Below are positions 19,063 through 28,879 of a stretch of 64,000 nt of DNA, piece after piece. The position numbers were made by a program, and so were the translations under genes. This stretch comes from Paenibacillus taichungensis (GTDB lineage: Bacteria > Bacillota > Bacilli > Paenibacillales > Paenibacillaceae): positions 21,939 through 85,938 of the forward strand of contig NZ_JABMCC010000085.1 in the NCBI RefSeq assembly GCF_013359905.1. Direction: 5' to 3'. The notes under the pieces are model-generated. The model was not told the DNA's origin. It ran no database searches and worked only from the letters and a program-made list of their open reading frames with translations. Every line of letters starts with the position of its first letter. The stretch's first letter is position 1.

Positions 19063-19980
19063 TTAAACGTTAAGAGATTTGCGGATGGACAATGTGCTTC
19101 CCAAAATACCAACCAGCACACCGAGTCCGATCAACAGTGTTCCAAACAGCAACCAAATATCACCGAGTGGAATCAAATTAAGCATCTGCATAAATACATC
19201 CTGACCAATCGTGGCCATCAGGCGGCTGTAACCGAAGAACAGTACTGCTACCGTAATCGCCGAACCGATCAATCCAATCAATGCCCCTTCGACAAAGAAA
19301 GGCCAACGAATGAACGTGTTGGTTGCACCAACCAGTTTCATAATACCGATCTCCCGGCGCCGGGCCAGAATCGTTACGCGAATCGTATTCGAGATCAGGA
19401 ACATGGACATTAACCCCAGTCCCCCAACAAAAATAAATCCGATATTACGGACAAGCTTCGTAAATTTGAACAATACTTCCACCGTTTCCTTGCCGTAGTT
19501 CACTTTCATGATCGGCTTCTCCGGGTGTTTATCGTTCAATGCTTCGATTTTTTGCGCCACAAAAGTGACGGTTTCCGGTTCAATGACCTCTACTTCAATG
19601 GTCTCCGGCAGTGGATTGTTATCCACATCGAAACCGCTCAGCACATTGTCTGCACTTTCTCCGAGACGTTCACGGAACTCCTTGAGTCCCTCTTCTTTGG
19701 AAACAAAACGAATTTCACTGACTTCAGGCATCGCACTGATTTCCTGCTCCAGCGTGTTACGCAGGTTCTCATCCACGTTCAGCTCAAGAAACGTACTGAT
19801 CTCGACCTGACTGTCCACCTGGTTGGCCATGGAATTCACATTAAGCACCAGCAGCATGAACACGCCCAGAATGAGCAATGACACGATAATGGACATGATG
19901 GAGGCCACGGACATCCAGCCGTTGCGGAATACGTTTTTGAATCCCTCCCGCAAATGGCGCAAGAGAGTACTAAAATTCAT
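19063..19980 (-). CDS. ftsX: Cell-division ABC transporter permease FtsX
   Basis: The 305-residue protein has one N-terminal helix (about 22-44), a large outer loop (about 50-170) and three C-terminal helices (about 175-200, 225-250, 270-295), the FtsX topology. The first residues [28 protein letters not shown] are characteristic of the Firmicute family. With FtsE it transmits ATP hydrolysis across the membrane to a peptidoglycan hydrolase, here most likely the EnvC-like protein encoded next. Its start overlaps the ftsE end by 11 bases. Confidence 0.95.
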   Translation of the reverse strand: MNFSTLLRHLREGFKNVFRNGWMSVASIMSIIVSLLILGVFMLLVLNVNSMANQVDSQVEISTFLELNVDENLRNTLEQEISAMPEVSEIRFVSKEEGLKEFRERLGESADNVLSGFDVDNNPLPETIEVEVIEPETVTFVAQKIEALNDKHPEKPIMKVNYGKETVEVLFKFTKLVRNIGFIFVGGLGLMSMFLISNTIRVTILARRREIGIMKLVGATNTFIRWPFFVEGALIGLIGSAITVAVLFFGYSRLMATIGQDVFMQMLNLIPLGDIWLLFGTLLIGLGVLVGILGSTLSIRKSLNV

Positions 19981-20692
19981 AACCGTACTCCCCTCTCATC
20001 TGATCCCGTACAATCTGTCCCCGTTCAATGGCAATAACCCGTTTACGCATCGTATTAACGATATCCTTGTTGTGGGTCGCCATGACAATAGTGGTTCCGC
20101 GGAAATTAATCTCATCCAGCAGCTGCATAATGCCCCATGACGTCTCCGGGTCAAGGTTACCCGTAGGCTCGTCCGCAATAATAACAGACGGATTGTTCAC
20201 GATGGCACGTGCGATGGCAATACGCTGCTGTTCCCCACCCGACAACTGTGAAGGTTCACGATTCGCCTTGCTGCGCAATCCAACCAGATCAAGCACTTCC
20301 ATCACTCGTTTCTTAATGTGACGCTTCGGTGCTTCAATAACTTCCATGGCAAATGCCACATTCTCAAATGCCGTCATGCGTGGCAGCAACCTGAAATCCT
20401 GGAACACAACGCCGATATTCCGGCGTACGTAAGGAATTTTGCGTGGCTTTAACTTTCCGATATTAAATCCGTTAATGGATATTTGTCCTTTGGTCGGAAC
20501 TTCTTCCCTGTACATCAATTTCATAAATGTCGATTTGCCTGCGCCGGACGGACCGACGATATAGACAAATTCATTGCGGTCGATCTTCACCGACACCCCT
20601 TGTAATGCGTGGGTACCATTGGCGTAGGTCTTCCACACGTCCTGCATTTCTATCACATCATCACTTCCCGTTGCATAGTTAGCCATTATCAT
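19970..20692 (-). CDS. ftsE: Cell-division ATP-binding protein FtsE
   Basis: This 240-residue ABC ATPase has Walker [10 protein letters not shown] (about 52-60), signature [12 protein letters not shown], Walker [13 protein letters not shown] and switch histidine VMATHN. It binds FtsX and drives hydrolase activation at the septum or lateral wall. The protein begins [17 protein letters not shown], 14 residues longer at the N-terminus than the minimal family form, and the ribosome binding site is weak, so the start could be at Met3. It is the first gene of ftsE-ftsX-envC-like-ctpB. Confidence 0.95.
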   Translation of the reverse strand: MIMANYATGSDDVIEMQDVWKTYANGTHALQGVSVKIDRNEFVYIVGPSGAGKSTFMKLMYREEVPTKGQISINGFNIGKLKPRKIPYVRRNIGVVFQDFRLLPRMTAFENVAFAMEVIEAPKRHIKKRVMEVLDLVGLRSKANREPSQLSGGEQQRIAIARAIVNNPSVIIADEPTGNLDPETSWGIMQLLDEINFRGTTIVMATHNKDIVNTMRKRVIAIERGQIVRDQMRGEYGYEF

Positions 20693-20798
20693 TTCGACAC
20701 AATCCCGGCATTTCCTTTAAAAAGACCTGAATTTCATCAGGGAAAATCCATTTCACCCCTTTTTCGATGGTGAAGCATGGATTCATATGAATTTTATT

Positions 20799-20814
20799 GT
20801 AACAAATTTGTTAC
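20799..20814. promoter_or_regulatory. Perfect 16-bp palindrome between ftsE and the vanW-like gene
   Basis: GTAACAAATTTGTTAC is fully self-complementary. On the minus strand it overlaps a possible extended -10 (TGTTACAAT) facing ftsE. Its half-site GTAACA also forms the operator-like repeat in front of the DUF4004 regulator gene at 26273-26290. Confidence 0.5.
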
Positions 20815-20908
20815 CTATTGAGTACCCGAAAGTTTTCCATCATTGGATCATATATATGGAAAGTGTTACGAAATGCGGAACAACAGAAGTACAAAGGAGC
20901 GTTCGGAT

Positions 20909-22342
20909 ATGAAAAAAATACATTTGATGGTCATTGCACTGTTCTCCATCCTTTTAATCGGTTCCGCGTCCTATGGATTGCTGTATATGTACGTGAACCA
21001 ACCCGCGCTACCAGAAGGTGTACGTGTTGGGGAGTGGTCGGTTGAGGGCGTGAATCGCAAGGAAGTTCTACCAGCACTGGATGAACGATTAAAACAAATG
21101 GAAGCATGGCCAATTACCCTGGAGGTTGACGATCCTACACCAAAAACATTGATGTTCACCGCCGCCCAGACAGGCGCCAGCTACAGTGCTGACGACTTCC
21201 GGACAGCTGTGCAGCAACTGGATGAAGGCAATCTGTGGGAGCGCGCTTATGCCCGATATCACTTCATTAAGGAGTGGTCCCTCAAGCTGACGTATAATTC
21301 AAAATCACTAAGAGAGCATCTTACCCCTGCCTGGGAAAAGGAAACCTTCGGTACACCCGCGAACGCTGTTCGCCGCATTACCGCAAGTGACAAGGTCCAG
21401 TACATCCCGGAAAAGGGCGTCCGCCGGATCGCCTGGGATGAACTCGCGAGCCTGATGCAGGCTAAACTGCACCGGGATTTCACTCCACTGGACCATGATG
21501 CAAAGCCAAACCCGCTGTTGATTCAGCTGCCGTTGTATACGCTGCAACCCGAAGTGACTCTCGATTCGCTGCGCCAAGAGGGAATTGACCGAAAGATCAT
21601 TCAGTTCTCCACTGGCCTTGGAAACAGCAGTGCAGGCCGGATACATAACGTCAGCGCAGCAGCGCAAGCCGTTAACGGCATGATTTTGCCGCCAAATGGT
21701 ACTTTTGATTATGAGAAGGTCATTAAGAAGGCCGAGGAAGACTATGGTTTCCGGGAAGCCCCGGTTATCGTGAATGGGCAACTGACCCCCGGTATTGGGG
21801 GCGGTATCTGCCAGGTATCGAGTACGGTTTACAATGCAGCCCTGTTGACCGGACTGGACATCGTAGAACGCCGCAACCACTCCTTGCCCGTCAAATATTT
21901 GCCGAAGGGACTGGATGCCACGTTTGCCTCAGGTTCCATCAATTTTCGGTTCAAAAACAATACTGGCAAGTCCCTGCTCATTCATGCCAAAGTGGAAGGT
22001 GGAAGCTTAACGGTCAAATTTTTCGGCACCTTCCCGGAGAACGTCAGTTATGCACTGGAATCCCGTACAATTGAGACATTAAGTGCTCCCGTGAAATATG
22101 TATCGAGCAACGTACTGCCTGACGGTGCTCAGCAGGTGCTCCAGAACGGTCAACCTGGATATATTGTAGAGACGATGCGCACCAAAAAGGTGGATGGTAA
22201 AATCGTCGAATCCAAGACCATTACACGTGACACATACAAAGCCCAGAATCGCCTGATTGCCCGCTCTGGTCATACTAACCTGCCTGATCCCAAGGAGCCT
22301 TCTGTCGTAGAAGATGGCATCAGCGACACGAAACAGCCTTAA
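20909..22342 (+). CDS. VanW/YoaR-family protein with G5 domain
   Basis: The 477-residue protein has an N-terminal anchor (about 5-27), two peptidoglycan-binding-4-like segments (about 40-240), the VanW domain (about 255-385; GNSSAGRIHN, ICQVSSTVYNAAL, RRNHSLPV) and a C-terminal G5 domain (about 395-455). Such proteins are outer-face envelope proteins common in Firmicutes; VanW is encoded in vanB-type vancomycin clusters, but its role there is unproven and no van genes lie nearby. I use the ATG at 20909, with AAAGGAGCG seven bases upstream and an immediate MKK signal; the longer frame from 20843 has no such site. Confidence 0.87.
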   Translation: MKKIHLMVIALFSILLIGSASYGLLYMYVNQPALPEGVRVGEWSVEGVNRKEVLPALDERLKQMEAWPITLEVDDPTPKTLMFTAAQTGASYSADDFRTAVQQLDEGNLWERAYARYHFIKEWSLKLTYNSKSLREHLTPAWEKETFGTPANAVRRITASDKVQYIPEKGVRRIAWDELASLMQAKLHRDFTPLDHDAKPNPLLIQLPLYTLQPEVTLDSLRQEGIDRKIIQFSTGLGNSSAGRIHNVSAAAQAVNGMILPPNGTFDYEKVIKKAEEDYGFREAPVIVNGQLTPGIGGGICQVSSTVYNAALLTGLDIVERRNHSLPVKYLPKGLDATFASGSINFRFKNNTGKSLLIHAKVEGGSLTVKFFGTFPENVSYALESRTIETLSAPVKYVSSNVLPDGAQQVLQNGQPGYIVETMRTKKVDGKIVESKTITRDTYKAQNRLIARSGHTNLPDPKEPSVVEDGISDTKQP

Positions 22343-22409
22343 TCTTACTTTCACATGCGTGCACATGGATAGGATAGGCTCAACTCAGCAAACGTAATAA
22401 CAAATAGAA

Positions 22410-22460
22410 AAAGACACATCTCCTGTTCCCCATTCTGGGTCCCTTGAGAGATGTGTCTTT
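22410..22460. terminator. Bidirectional terminator between vanW-like gene and drug exporter
   Basis: AAAGACACATCTC (22410-22422) pairs with GAGATGTGTCTTT (22448-22460) over a 25-base loop; A/T runs lie on both flanks. Confidence 0.75.
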
Positions 22461-22505
22461 GGATTATTTTACAGATACATATTAGGTTTGATTAGACTGA
22501 TACCT

Positions 22506-24065
22506 TTAATGTCCGCCTGTGTACTCTTTCTGCTCCTCGCCGATAACCATCTTCTCATTACCCATAAAGAAAGCAGCAATCAACGCGAGTGCGGCCGGGA
22601 TCGCAGCCCAGGCAAAGAGCTGCACGATGGATGAAGACAACGCATGCGTAATGGTGTCCAGCACCTGAGGCGGAATCGCCTTTCTCAGCTCTGGCGACAG
22701 CAGCGCATGTGGATCGCTCAGATCCACTCCCTGAGGCATACCGCCTGCAGGAGCACCAGCGCCACCCGCTTCTGCCGCTGATCCGGCGAGGGCATCATTC
22801 ATTTTTCGCGTAAATACCTGGCTCTGCACGATACCAAAAATCGTAATGCCCATCGTCATCCCAAGCGAACGCAGGAAGTTAAGTGTGGAGCTTGCTGCTC
22901 CGCGTCTTTGCGGTTCAAACGCGTTCATGGCTGCATTGCTGAGTACCGAGAATGACGCCCCGACACCGAGTCCAATCATCACCATGAATATACGTATCGT
23001 CCATAGAGACGAAGTTTCATCCAGCGTTGTCAGCAATCCAAGACCAACCACCAGCAACGCCAGCGTAGGAATCATAATGTTGCGATATTTGATTTTGGTC
23101 ATCAGTACCCCACCCATGGAAGCCGTCACAACGGACCCCAGCATCATTGGCAATAATACGAGACCAGAATTGGTCGCTTTGCCACCGAGTACCCCCTGGA
23201 TGAAGATTGGAATATACACGGATGCGGTAATAAACGCCGCACCACTGAACATGCCAATAACGTTACTGGACCAGTACACCCGGTTGCGGAACATGCCGAA
23301 GGAGATAATGGGTTCCTTGGCTCTCGTTTCTGCAAACAGGAAGAGCAATGCTAGCACCACGAATCCGGCAAACAAACCGAGGATCTGCCACGAGCCCCAA
23401 GCATACGTTTTGCCGCCCAGTTCAAGCCCGAAGATGAGAAAGACTACCGCACCAATCAGTGTGATTGCACCCAGCCAGTCAATCTGTTGGGATTGATGCT
23501 GATGGGATTCTTTGTAGAAAAATGCAATAAACACAAACGCGATCAGACCAAGCGGCAGGTTGATATAAAATACCCATTCCCATGTCGCATACTGCGTAAT
23601 GTAAGCACCCAGCAGTGGACCAAATACACTAGATAATCCAAACACGGCTCCGAACAGACCGCCCAATTTACCCCGTGATTCCGGTGCGACCACATCAAAC
23701 ATGATTGTAAAGGCAATCGGCACCAATGCACCTGCACCAATACCTTGAATAGCTCTGTACATCGTCAGCTCAACGATTGATGTTGCCGTTCCACATAATG
23801 CAGATCCGAGCATAAATACCAGTATTCCGAAAACAAAAAACTTCTTCCGTCCATACATGTCGGATAACTTACCGAAGATTGGCATACCCGCCATCTCGGC
23901 CACCATGTAAGCGGAGGTCACCCAGACGAACTTGTCGAGCCCACCCAGCTTCCCGACAATGTCGCCCATCGCTGTTGCCACGATGGTATTGTCCATCGAA
24001 GCCATCAGTATGCTTAGCAGTAACCCTGCCAGCACCAATCCAATATTATTTTTACGTGTAGCCAT
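22506..24065 (-). CDS. DHA2-family multidrug efflux MFS transporter (EmrB/QacA-like)
   Basis: About 519 residues with 14 predicted membrane helices. The family motif A appears as GKLSDMYGRKK after helix 2, motif C-like GPLLGAYITQYATWEWVFYINLP after helix 5, and the D1 motif LDKFVWVTSAYMVA in helix 1-2. Such transporters exchange protons for hydrophobic or cationic drugs. A Gly/Ala-rich outer loop (about 425-455) precedes the last helix. I start at ATG 24065 with GGGAGAG ten bases upstream; the TTG three codons earlier is too close to that site. No regulator is adjacent. Confidence 0.9.
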   Translation of the reverse strand: MATRKNNIGLVLAGLLLSILMASMDNTIVATAMGDIVGKLGGLDKFVWVTSAYMVAEMAGMPIFGKLSDMYGRKKFFVFGILVFMLGSALCGTATSIVELTMYRAIQGIGAGALVPIAFTIMFDVVAPESRGKLGGLFGAVFGLSSVFGPLLGAYITQYATWEWVFYINLPLGLIAFVFIAFFYKESHQHQSQQIDWLGAITLIGAVVFLIFGLELGGKTYAWGSWQILGLFAGFVVLALLFLFAETRAKEPIISFGMFRNRVYWSSNVIGMFSGAAFITASVYIPIFIQGVLGGKATNSGLVLLPMMLGSVVTASMGGVLMTKIKYRNIMIPTLALLVVGLGLLTTLDETSSLWTIRIFMVMIGLGVGASFSVLSNAAMNAFEPQRRGAASSTLNFLRSLGMTMGITIFGIVQSQVFTRKMNDALAGSAAEAGGAGAPAGGMPQGVDLSDPHALLSPELRKAIPPQVLDTITHALSSSIVQLFAWAAIPAALALIAAFFMGNEKMVIGEEQKEYTGGH

Positions 24066-24138
24066 TCTACTCAATCTCTCCCATTCACATCCGATTCATA
24101 TGACTGAATTAGTATATCCGAAAAGTTACGGCGGATAA

Positions 24139-24843
24139 TCAGTCCAAGGACCGATTGCTTTGCACCAAAACTTCCGATTGCGGATGAATTTGCAGAGAAG
24201 AGCGGTATTCCACTGTACCAATCCGGCAGCCTGGGCCAATTTTTATTTTATCTCCTCGCACAACCTCGGCCTCCGTGTTCTCAAGTTCAATTTCGTCGCC
24301 TTCGATCAGATCGGCCTTGAGAATAGACTTGTTACCAGTGAACAAACCTTCCAGCAGTTTTCCCCGCGAATTCTTCACTGAAATGATGGAACCGCCCATT
24401 TCCTTGACCTCGGATGGACCCATAATTTTAAGTGTCATACTTTCGGCACTGAGCATACCCGTTATCGTAAAACGGCCATTCAACTTCATATTCTCCACCT
24501 GACAATCACCTGATACATGAAGCTCGCCTACCACTTTCATATGTTCAGCTTTTGCATACAGGTTAGAAGCATGATTGTCTTCCTGCTCATCGGAACCAAC
24601 AGCAGACCGCTCTTTCAAGGTAAGGGTTCCCGTAATTTTGATATCGGTTGATTCAAGAGATCCATATATAACGGATGTGCCGGTGCATTTGAATTGATCA
24701 CAGAACAGATTATCGTTAAATGAGGAATCTCCCACTACCTTGACCTTGCCGTACACACCGCCAGAAGAACTGCCGTCGCCGATGATGCTAATGTCATGCT
24801 TTTTATCCAATGAACCAGCAAAATGGTTATTCAAATCGATCAC
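24139..24843 (-). CDS. bacF: Bactofilin-like polymer-forming cytoskeletal protein (YhbF/BacF-like)
   Basis: This 234-residue protein has alternating short beta-strand and glycine turns over its full length (GSLEST, GELHVSGDCQVENMKLNGRF), the beta-helix pattern of bactofilins. It is the third gene of a DUF4004-bactofilin-bactofilin operon, matching B. subtilis yhbD-yhbE-yhbF, where the pair is needed for flagellar assembly and swimming. I start at GTG 24843, with GGAGAG eight bases upstream; the TTG seven codons earlier has no site. The C-terminus shares the motif LIEGDEIELENTEAEVVRGDKI with its partner, suggesting duplication. Confidence 0.78.
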   Translation of the reverse strand: MIDLNNHFAGSLDKKHDISIIGDGSSSGGVYGKVKVVGDSSFNDNLFCDQFKCTGTSVIYGSLESTDIKITGTLTLKERSAVGSDEQEDNHASNLYAKAEHMKVVGELHVSGDCQVENMKLNGRFTITGMLSAESMTLKIMGPSEVKEMGGSIISVKNSRGKLLEGLFTGNKSILKADLIEGDEIELENTEAEVVRGDKIKIGPGCRIGTVEYRSSLQIHPQSEVLVQSNRSLD

Positions 24844-24879
24844 ATCCCTTTCTCTCCAGGTCAAAACTTAAATTAAAAT

Positions 24880-25605
24880 TTAAATCCGCTGACTGCTGCC
24901 CACCTTGGCGTCTGGATCAACCTCTAGTTCACCCGAATATTCGACCAACCTGATGTTACAGCCACGACCGATATGAACCTTGCTGCCACGAACAATATCA
25001 GCCTCGGTATCTTCCAGCACGATTTCATCCCCCTCAATCAAGGATGTCTTGAAGGATGGGGTACCGCCCAGGCCAATACTTTTCCAAAAACCAGTCTGTT
25101 CCTTACGCCGAATATCAATGCGTTCCCCGCCAATCTCTCTCGCCGAAGAAGATGTATGCAGCCTGATCTCTACCGTTCCGGCATTCAGAAAGCCACTAAT
25201 TTTAATATTGCCCTGTACGTTCAAAGACTCACATTGTACGTCGCCTTCAATATCGATCACGCCACCAATATCAATGCGTTCCCCATCAACCCGTCCACGA
25301 ACAGTACATTTCCCGTTGACTTCGAGCTCAGGGCTTCGGAGGTCTCCGTTAATGGTTGTCAAGCCATCCACACGAACACGAGAACTAATCAAGGGGCCGT
25401 TCAGCGTGCACATACCGTTGATCGTTGCACTCTCAGAGCTCAAAGCACCGTGCATCTTCAATGTTCCATTCACATTCATGGAGGTACAGTCCAGGTTACC
25501 GTTTACTTTAGCCATGCCATCGATAGATACCCGGTGAAAATTCCCGCCTGCCGTTTGGCTCATGCCCGCTACGTTCAGATCATTGCGCAAATTACGTTCC
25601 TCCAT
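24880..25605 (-). CDS. bacE: Bactofilin-like polymer-forming cytoskeletal protein (YhbE/BacE-like)
   Basis: The 241-residue protein is a run of about ten short beta-helix coils (for example VNGTLKMHGALSSESATING), then a less regular segment and the shared C-terminal LIEGDEIVLEDTEADIVRG. Bactofilins polymerise without nucleotide; the B. subtilis homologues localise below the membrane and act in flagellar hook and filament assembly. AAGGAGAGG lies seven bases before the ATG. It is 14 bases after the DUF4004 gene and 36 bases before the second bactofilin, so one operon is likely. Confidence 0.8.
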   Translation of the reverse strand: MEERNLRNDLNVAGMSQTAGGNFHRVSIDGMAKVNGNLDCTSMNVNGTLKMHGALSSESATINGMCTLNGPLISSRVRVDGLTTINGDLRSPELEVNGKCTVRGRVDGERIDIGGVIDIEGDVQCESLNVQGNIKISGFLNAGTVEIRLHTSSSAREIGGERIDIRRKEQTGFWKSIGLGGTPSFKTSLIEGDEIVLEDTEADIVRGSKVHIGRGCNIRLVEYSGELEVDPDAKVGSSQRI

Positions 25606-25619
25606 ATATGATCCTCTCC

Positions 25620-26243
25620 TTATCCCAATTTGAGTTTTAACTCTTCCATGAACATCCCCATCGACTGCCTGAGAACGACCTTCACACCATTATCAAAATA
25701 AAGCTCTGTTCCTGCTGTTACCAGCATGAACGAAGGGACACCCATCTTGCGAATAAGCACCAGTTCGCTTGGTTTGCCTGTGAAACGATAATAATGCTCG
25801 GACATGACATCGATCAGCAGCGTACCCTCCTGGCGGGTAACATCTCCGCTCATTAGCAGCTTATCAAGTACATAAAGCATCATGATCTGCTCCAAAGCAT
25901 ACAACGGCCGCTCCCCGCCTGCTTCTTTCAACAGCTCAAGCGAAATGTTCGAAACAATGTTTCGCTCTAACAGCTGTTGAGCGGACATTTCCACTTCACC
26001 CAAAGTTGGTGAAAACACATCTGCCAGTTCATCCAGCGACAAGCCGTCTTTCATATTGAGAATCTTGTCAATCCGCAGTAAAATCTGTTGTTTTGGAAAA
26101 AAAGTTTCTTGTCCCGTATAGGACGACTTCCGAATAAACCATTCCTCCGGAATGAGATTCTTCCGCTTCCAGCGGTACAACTGGCCGTAGGAGATACCCG
26201 TCAGGTCCAGCAATTCTTTTTTGGAGATCAAATCATCCGTCAT
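25620..26243 (-). CDS. yhbD: DUF4004 (YhbD-like) protein with MerR-type helix-turn-helix
   Basis: The 207-residue protein opens with a MerR-like winged helix (LISKKELLDLTGISYGQLYR, then a basic WKRKNLIPEEWF), followed by a helical middle and a C-terminal domain of unknown fold. It heads the bactofilin operon as in B. subtilis yhbDEF and is the likely regulator of it. The start at 26243 has AAAGGGGG seven bases upstream; the longer open frame to 26375 would read through the promoter. An inverted repeat lies within the promoter spacer, the MerR-family operator position, suggesting autoregulation. Confidence 0.8.
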   Translation of the reverse strand: MTDDLISKKELLDLTGISYGQLYRWKRKNLIPEEWFIRKSSYTGQETFFPKQQILLRIDKILNMKDGLSLDELADVFSPTLGEVEMSAQQLLERNIVSNISLELLKEAGGERPLYALEQIMMLYVLDKLLMSGDVTRQEGTLLIDVMSEHYYRFTGKPSELVLIRKMGVPSFMLVTAGTELYFDNGVKVVLRQSMGMFMEELKLKLG

Positions 26244-26269
26244 ATATGGTCCCCCTTTGTGTTGAAAAC

Positions 26270-26298
26270 AGTGTAACATAACATTGTTACGTTGTAAA
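26270..26298 (-). promoter_or_regulatory. Promoter of the bactofilin operon with operator in the spacer
   Basis: On the minus strand TTTACA (26293-26298), a 17-base spacer and TACACT (26270-26275). The inverted repeat GTAACA-N6-TGTTAC (26273-26290) fills the spacer and touches the -10. Confidence 0.6.
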
Positions 26299-26464
26299 TA
26301 AGGTGAATAACTAGTTGTGAATTTCTTATTATTGCAATGAAAAGACTTTGCGTATAACCTGTTTATTATAGACACTATGGAACCATTATGGATTCAGATC
26401 CCATCCTATTGAATCGGGTCAGAACACATCGTTAATGGACTTATGAAAGGGGTTTCTCATATAT

Positions 26465-27253
26465 ATGGCACTTATTAAATGTGACTTTTACTCTGACACG
26501 CTTGGTCTAAGCACCAGTATGCATGTTATTCTTCCACAACAGACCCACAATCAGATTGGCATGGAGAACGTATCCGGCCAAGGGTTACATCCCACGCTGT
26601 ATCTGCTGCATGGGCTATCGGATGATGACTCCATCTGGCTGCGCCGTACATCCATCGAACGATATGTTGCGGACCTTGGTATTGCCGTTGTGATGCCTCA
26701 GGTACATCGCAGCTTCTATACGGATATGGCGGAAGGCGGACGCTACTGGACATTCATCAGTGAAGAGCTGCCTGCACTTGCACGTTCCTTCTTCCCGCTA
26801 TCACACAAACGTGAGGACAACTTTGTTGCTGGCTTGTCCATGGGTGGCTACGGAGCATTCAAGCTGGCACTTCACAAACCGGAGCAATACGCCGCTGCGG
26901 CAAGTTTGTCCGGAGCACTCGACATGGTAGCGCATATGGATAACCGAATTGTTAAGGCATTAAGTGATGCTGAGTTCAAACGGATTTTCGGAGCAGAAAT
27001 TAAAGGTTCGGAGAATGACTTGCTGCATCTGCTCGAAGAAAGCAAAGCAAGTCAGGGTCCAAAACCTTTGCTCTACCAATGCTGTGGGACAGAGGACTTC
27101 CTGTATGACGAGAATCAAGCGTTCCGTCAAGCTTGTGCACAGACCGATTTCCAGCTGACGTACGAGGAAGAACCTGGTGGACATGACTGGGGATATTGGG
27201 ACGAGAAGATCCAGAATGTGCTGAAATGGTTGCCATTGCGTGAACGTAAGTAG
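26465..27253 (+). CDS. Alpha/beta-hydrolase esterase (PF00756-type, tributyrin esterase-like)
   Basis: The 262-residue cytoplasmic enzyme has the nucleophile elbow GLSMGGYGA (Ser about 124), an oxyanion-hole region [10 protein letters not shown] (about 47-56), Asp in [12 protein letters not shown] and His in GGHDWGYWD, completing the triad. Relatives hydrolyse short acyl esters (EstA, S-formylglutathione hydrolase, acetyl xylan esterase); no signal peptide is present, so xylan is an unlikely target. The start has AAAGGGG upstream. It stands alone, divergent from the bactofilin operon and convergent with argH. Confidence 0.88.
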   Translation: MALIKCDFYSDTLGLSTSMHVILPQQTHNQIGMENVSGQGLHPTLYLLHGLSDDDSIWLRRTSIERYVADLGIAVVMPQVHRSFYTDMAEGGRYWTFISEELPALARSFFPLSHKREDNFVAGLSMGGYGAFKLALHKPEQYAAAASLSGALDMVAHMDNRIVKALSDAEFKRIFGAEIKGSENDLLHLLEESKASQGPKPLLYQCCGTEDFLYDENQAFRQACAQTDFQLTYEEEPGGHDWGYWDEKIQNVLKWLPLRERK

Positions 27254-27293
27254 TCGAGAAATTTAACATATCTAAATCGTTGTCACACACAAG

Positions 27294-27333
27294 AAAAGCA
27301 GGCCGTTGAGAAGAAATTCTCGGCCTGCTTTTT
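27294..27333. terminator. Bidirectional terminator between esterase gene and argH
   Basis: AAAAGCAGGCCG (27294-27305) pairs with CGGCCTGCTTTT (27321-27332), T-run on the plus strand and A-run opposite. It ends both the esterase and the arginine operon. Confidence 0.88.
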
Positions 27334-27370
27334 CGTTATATATCTTTATTTCATTATAGTAAATGCGTTA

Positions 27371-28774
27371 TTAACCCCGATTGGTGATCCATTGCTCCGT
27401 AATTTCCAGCACCTTTTCACTACGTCCAATCGCCTCAGCGACCTGGTTCGAAGCCGTTCCGCCGTACACATTACGAGCATTTACAACCGCTTCTGGTTGC
27501 AGCACATCGTATATACGCTCATCGAACAACGGAGAGAACTGACGGAATTCATCGATGGTCAGATCCAACAGATACTTACCGTTCTGGATACAATACAATA
27601 CCGTCTTACCGATAACTTCATGCGCTTGGCGGAATGGCAAACCTTCGCCCACGAGGAAGTCCGCAATATCTGTAGCGTTGGAGAAATCCTGATTGACTGC
27701 TTGACGCATCCGATCCTTGTTAACCGTCATCGTTGCAATCATCGGAGCGAACAATTGAAGTGCGCCTTCCAGCGTCGCTACCGTGTCAAACATGCCTTCC
27801 TTGTCTTCCTGCATGTCCTTGTTGTAAGCGAGTGGCAGAGATTTCAACACGGTCAGCAAACCGATCAGGTTGCCGTACACACGTCCTGTTTTACCACGAA
27901 CAAGTTCCGGTACGTCTGGATTTTTCTTCTGTGGCATAATGCTGCTGCCCGTGCAGAATGCATCATCCAGTTCAACAAAACCAAACTCCGTGCTGCTCCA
28001 CAGAACCAGTTCTTCACTCAGACGAGACAAGTGAGTCATGATCAGCGAAGCGGCTGCCAGGAACTCCACAATAAAGTCACGGTCACTGACCGCGTCCAGA
28101 CTGTTCTCGTACACACCATCGAAGCCCAGTTGTTCCGCCACAAAATGACGGTCAATCGAGAACGTTGTGCCTGCAAGCGCACCTGCACCCAGTGGCAGCA
28201 CGTTAATGCGTTTGTAGCTGTCCATAAGACGCTCTGCATCCCGTTGGAACATCGATACATACGCCATCAGGTGATGAGCGAACAGAATCGGTTGTGCACG
28301 TTGAAGATGCGTATACCCCGGTACAATCGTGTCGAGATTGTCTTTGGCTTGTCCGATCAGCGCTTCCTGCAACGAGTGCAGCATGCCAACAAATCCAACT
28401 ACGCGCTCACGCAAGTACAAGTGCATATCCGTTGCCACTTGGTCATTCCGGCTGCGTCCTGTATGTAATTTGCCGCCCACAGGGCCGATAGTATCGATCA
28501 GGTTTTTCTCAATATTCATGTGGATGTCTTCATCCGATACGGAGAATTCCACTTCGCCTGCACGGATTTTGTGCAGAACAGTAATCAAACCTTCCTTGAT
28601 CGTCTCTACATCCTCTGCTGGCAGAATTCCACATTTGCCCAACATCGTGACATGAGCCAGACTTCCTTGAATATCTTCCTCGGCCAACGCTTTGTCAAAG
28701 TTGATTGACGCGGTATATTCCTCAACCAGGTGATTGGTTTGTTTGGTAAAACGTCCTCCCCACAGCTTGCTCAC
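27371..28774 (-). CDS. argH: Argininosuccinate lyase
   Basis: ArgH (467 residues) cleaves argininosuccinate to arginine and fumarate, the last step of arginine synthesis. The fumarase/lyase signature [12 protein letters not shown] is intact near residue 280, with the N-terminal [10 protein letters not shown] typical of the family and the catalytic region [19 protein letters not shown] near 105. I start at GTG 28774, with AAAGGGGAG eight bases upstream; the ATG ten codons earlier overlaps that site. It is the last gene of argC-J-B-D-F-G-H and ends at a strong terminator. Confidence 0.97.
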   Translation of the reverse strand: MSKLWGGRFTKQTNHLVEEYTASINFDKALAEEDIQGSLAHVTMLGKCGILPAEDVETIKEGLITVLHKIRAGEVEFSVSDEDIHMNIEKNLIDTIGPVGGKLHTGRSRNDQVATDMHLYLRERVVGFVGMLHSLQEALIGQAKDNLDTIVPGYTHLQRAQPILFAHHLMAYVSMFQRDAERLMDSYKRINVLPLGAGALAGTTFSIDRHFVAEQLGFDGVYENSLDAVSDRDFIVEFLAAASLIMTHLSRLSEELVLWSSTEFGFVELDDAFCTGSSIMPQKKNPDVPELVRGKTGRVYGNLIGLLTVLKSLPLAYNKDMQEDKEGMFDTVATLEGALQLFAPMIATMTVNKDRMRQAVNQDFSNATDIADFLVGEGLPFRQAHEVIGKTVLYCIQNGKYLLDLTIDEFRQFSPLFDERIYDVLQPEAVVNARNVYGGTASNQVAEAIGRSEKVLEITEQWITNRG

Positions 28775-28879
28775 AGTGAGTACTCCCCTTTCGCTCATGG
28801 ACAAAGCCGCTCCTGCCAGATGTGCAAGAACGGCCCGCCTTGTCAGTTATTATCGTGATGCTTTATATACATGATGAAA

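Noticed and set aside
20909..22342. The VanW protein as evidence of a vancomycin-resistance cluster
   Set aside because: No vanH, vanA/B, vanX, vanR or vanS homologue is near; YoaR/VanW proteins are common housekeeping envelope proteins in Firmicutes.
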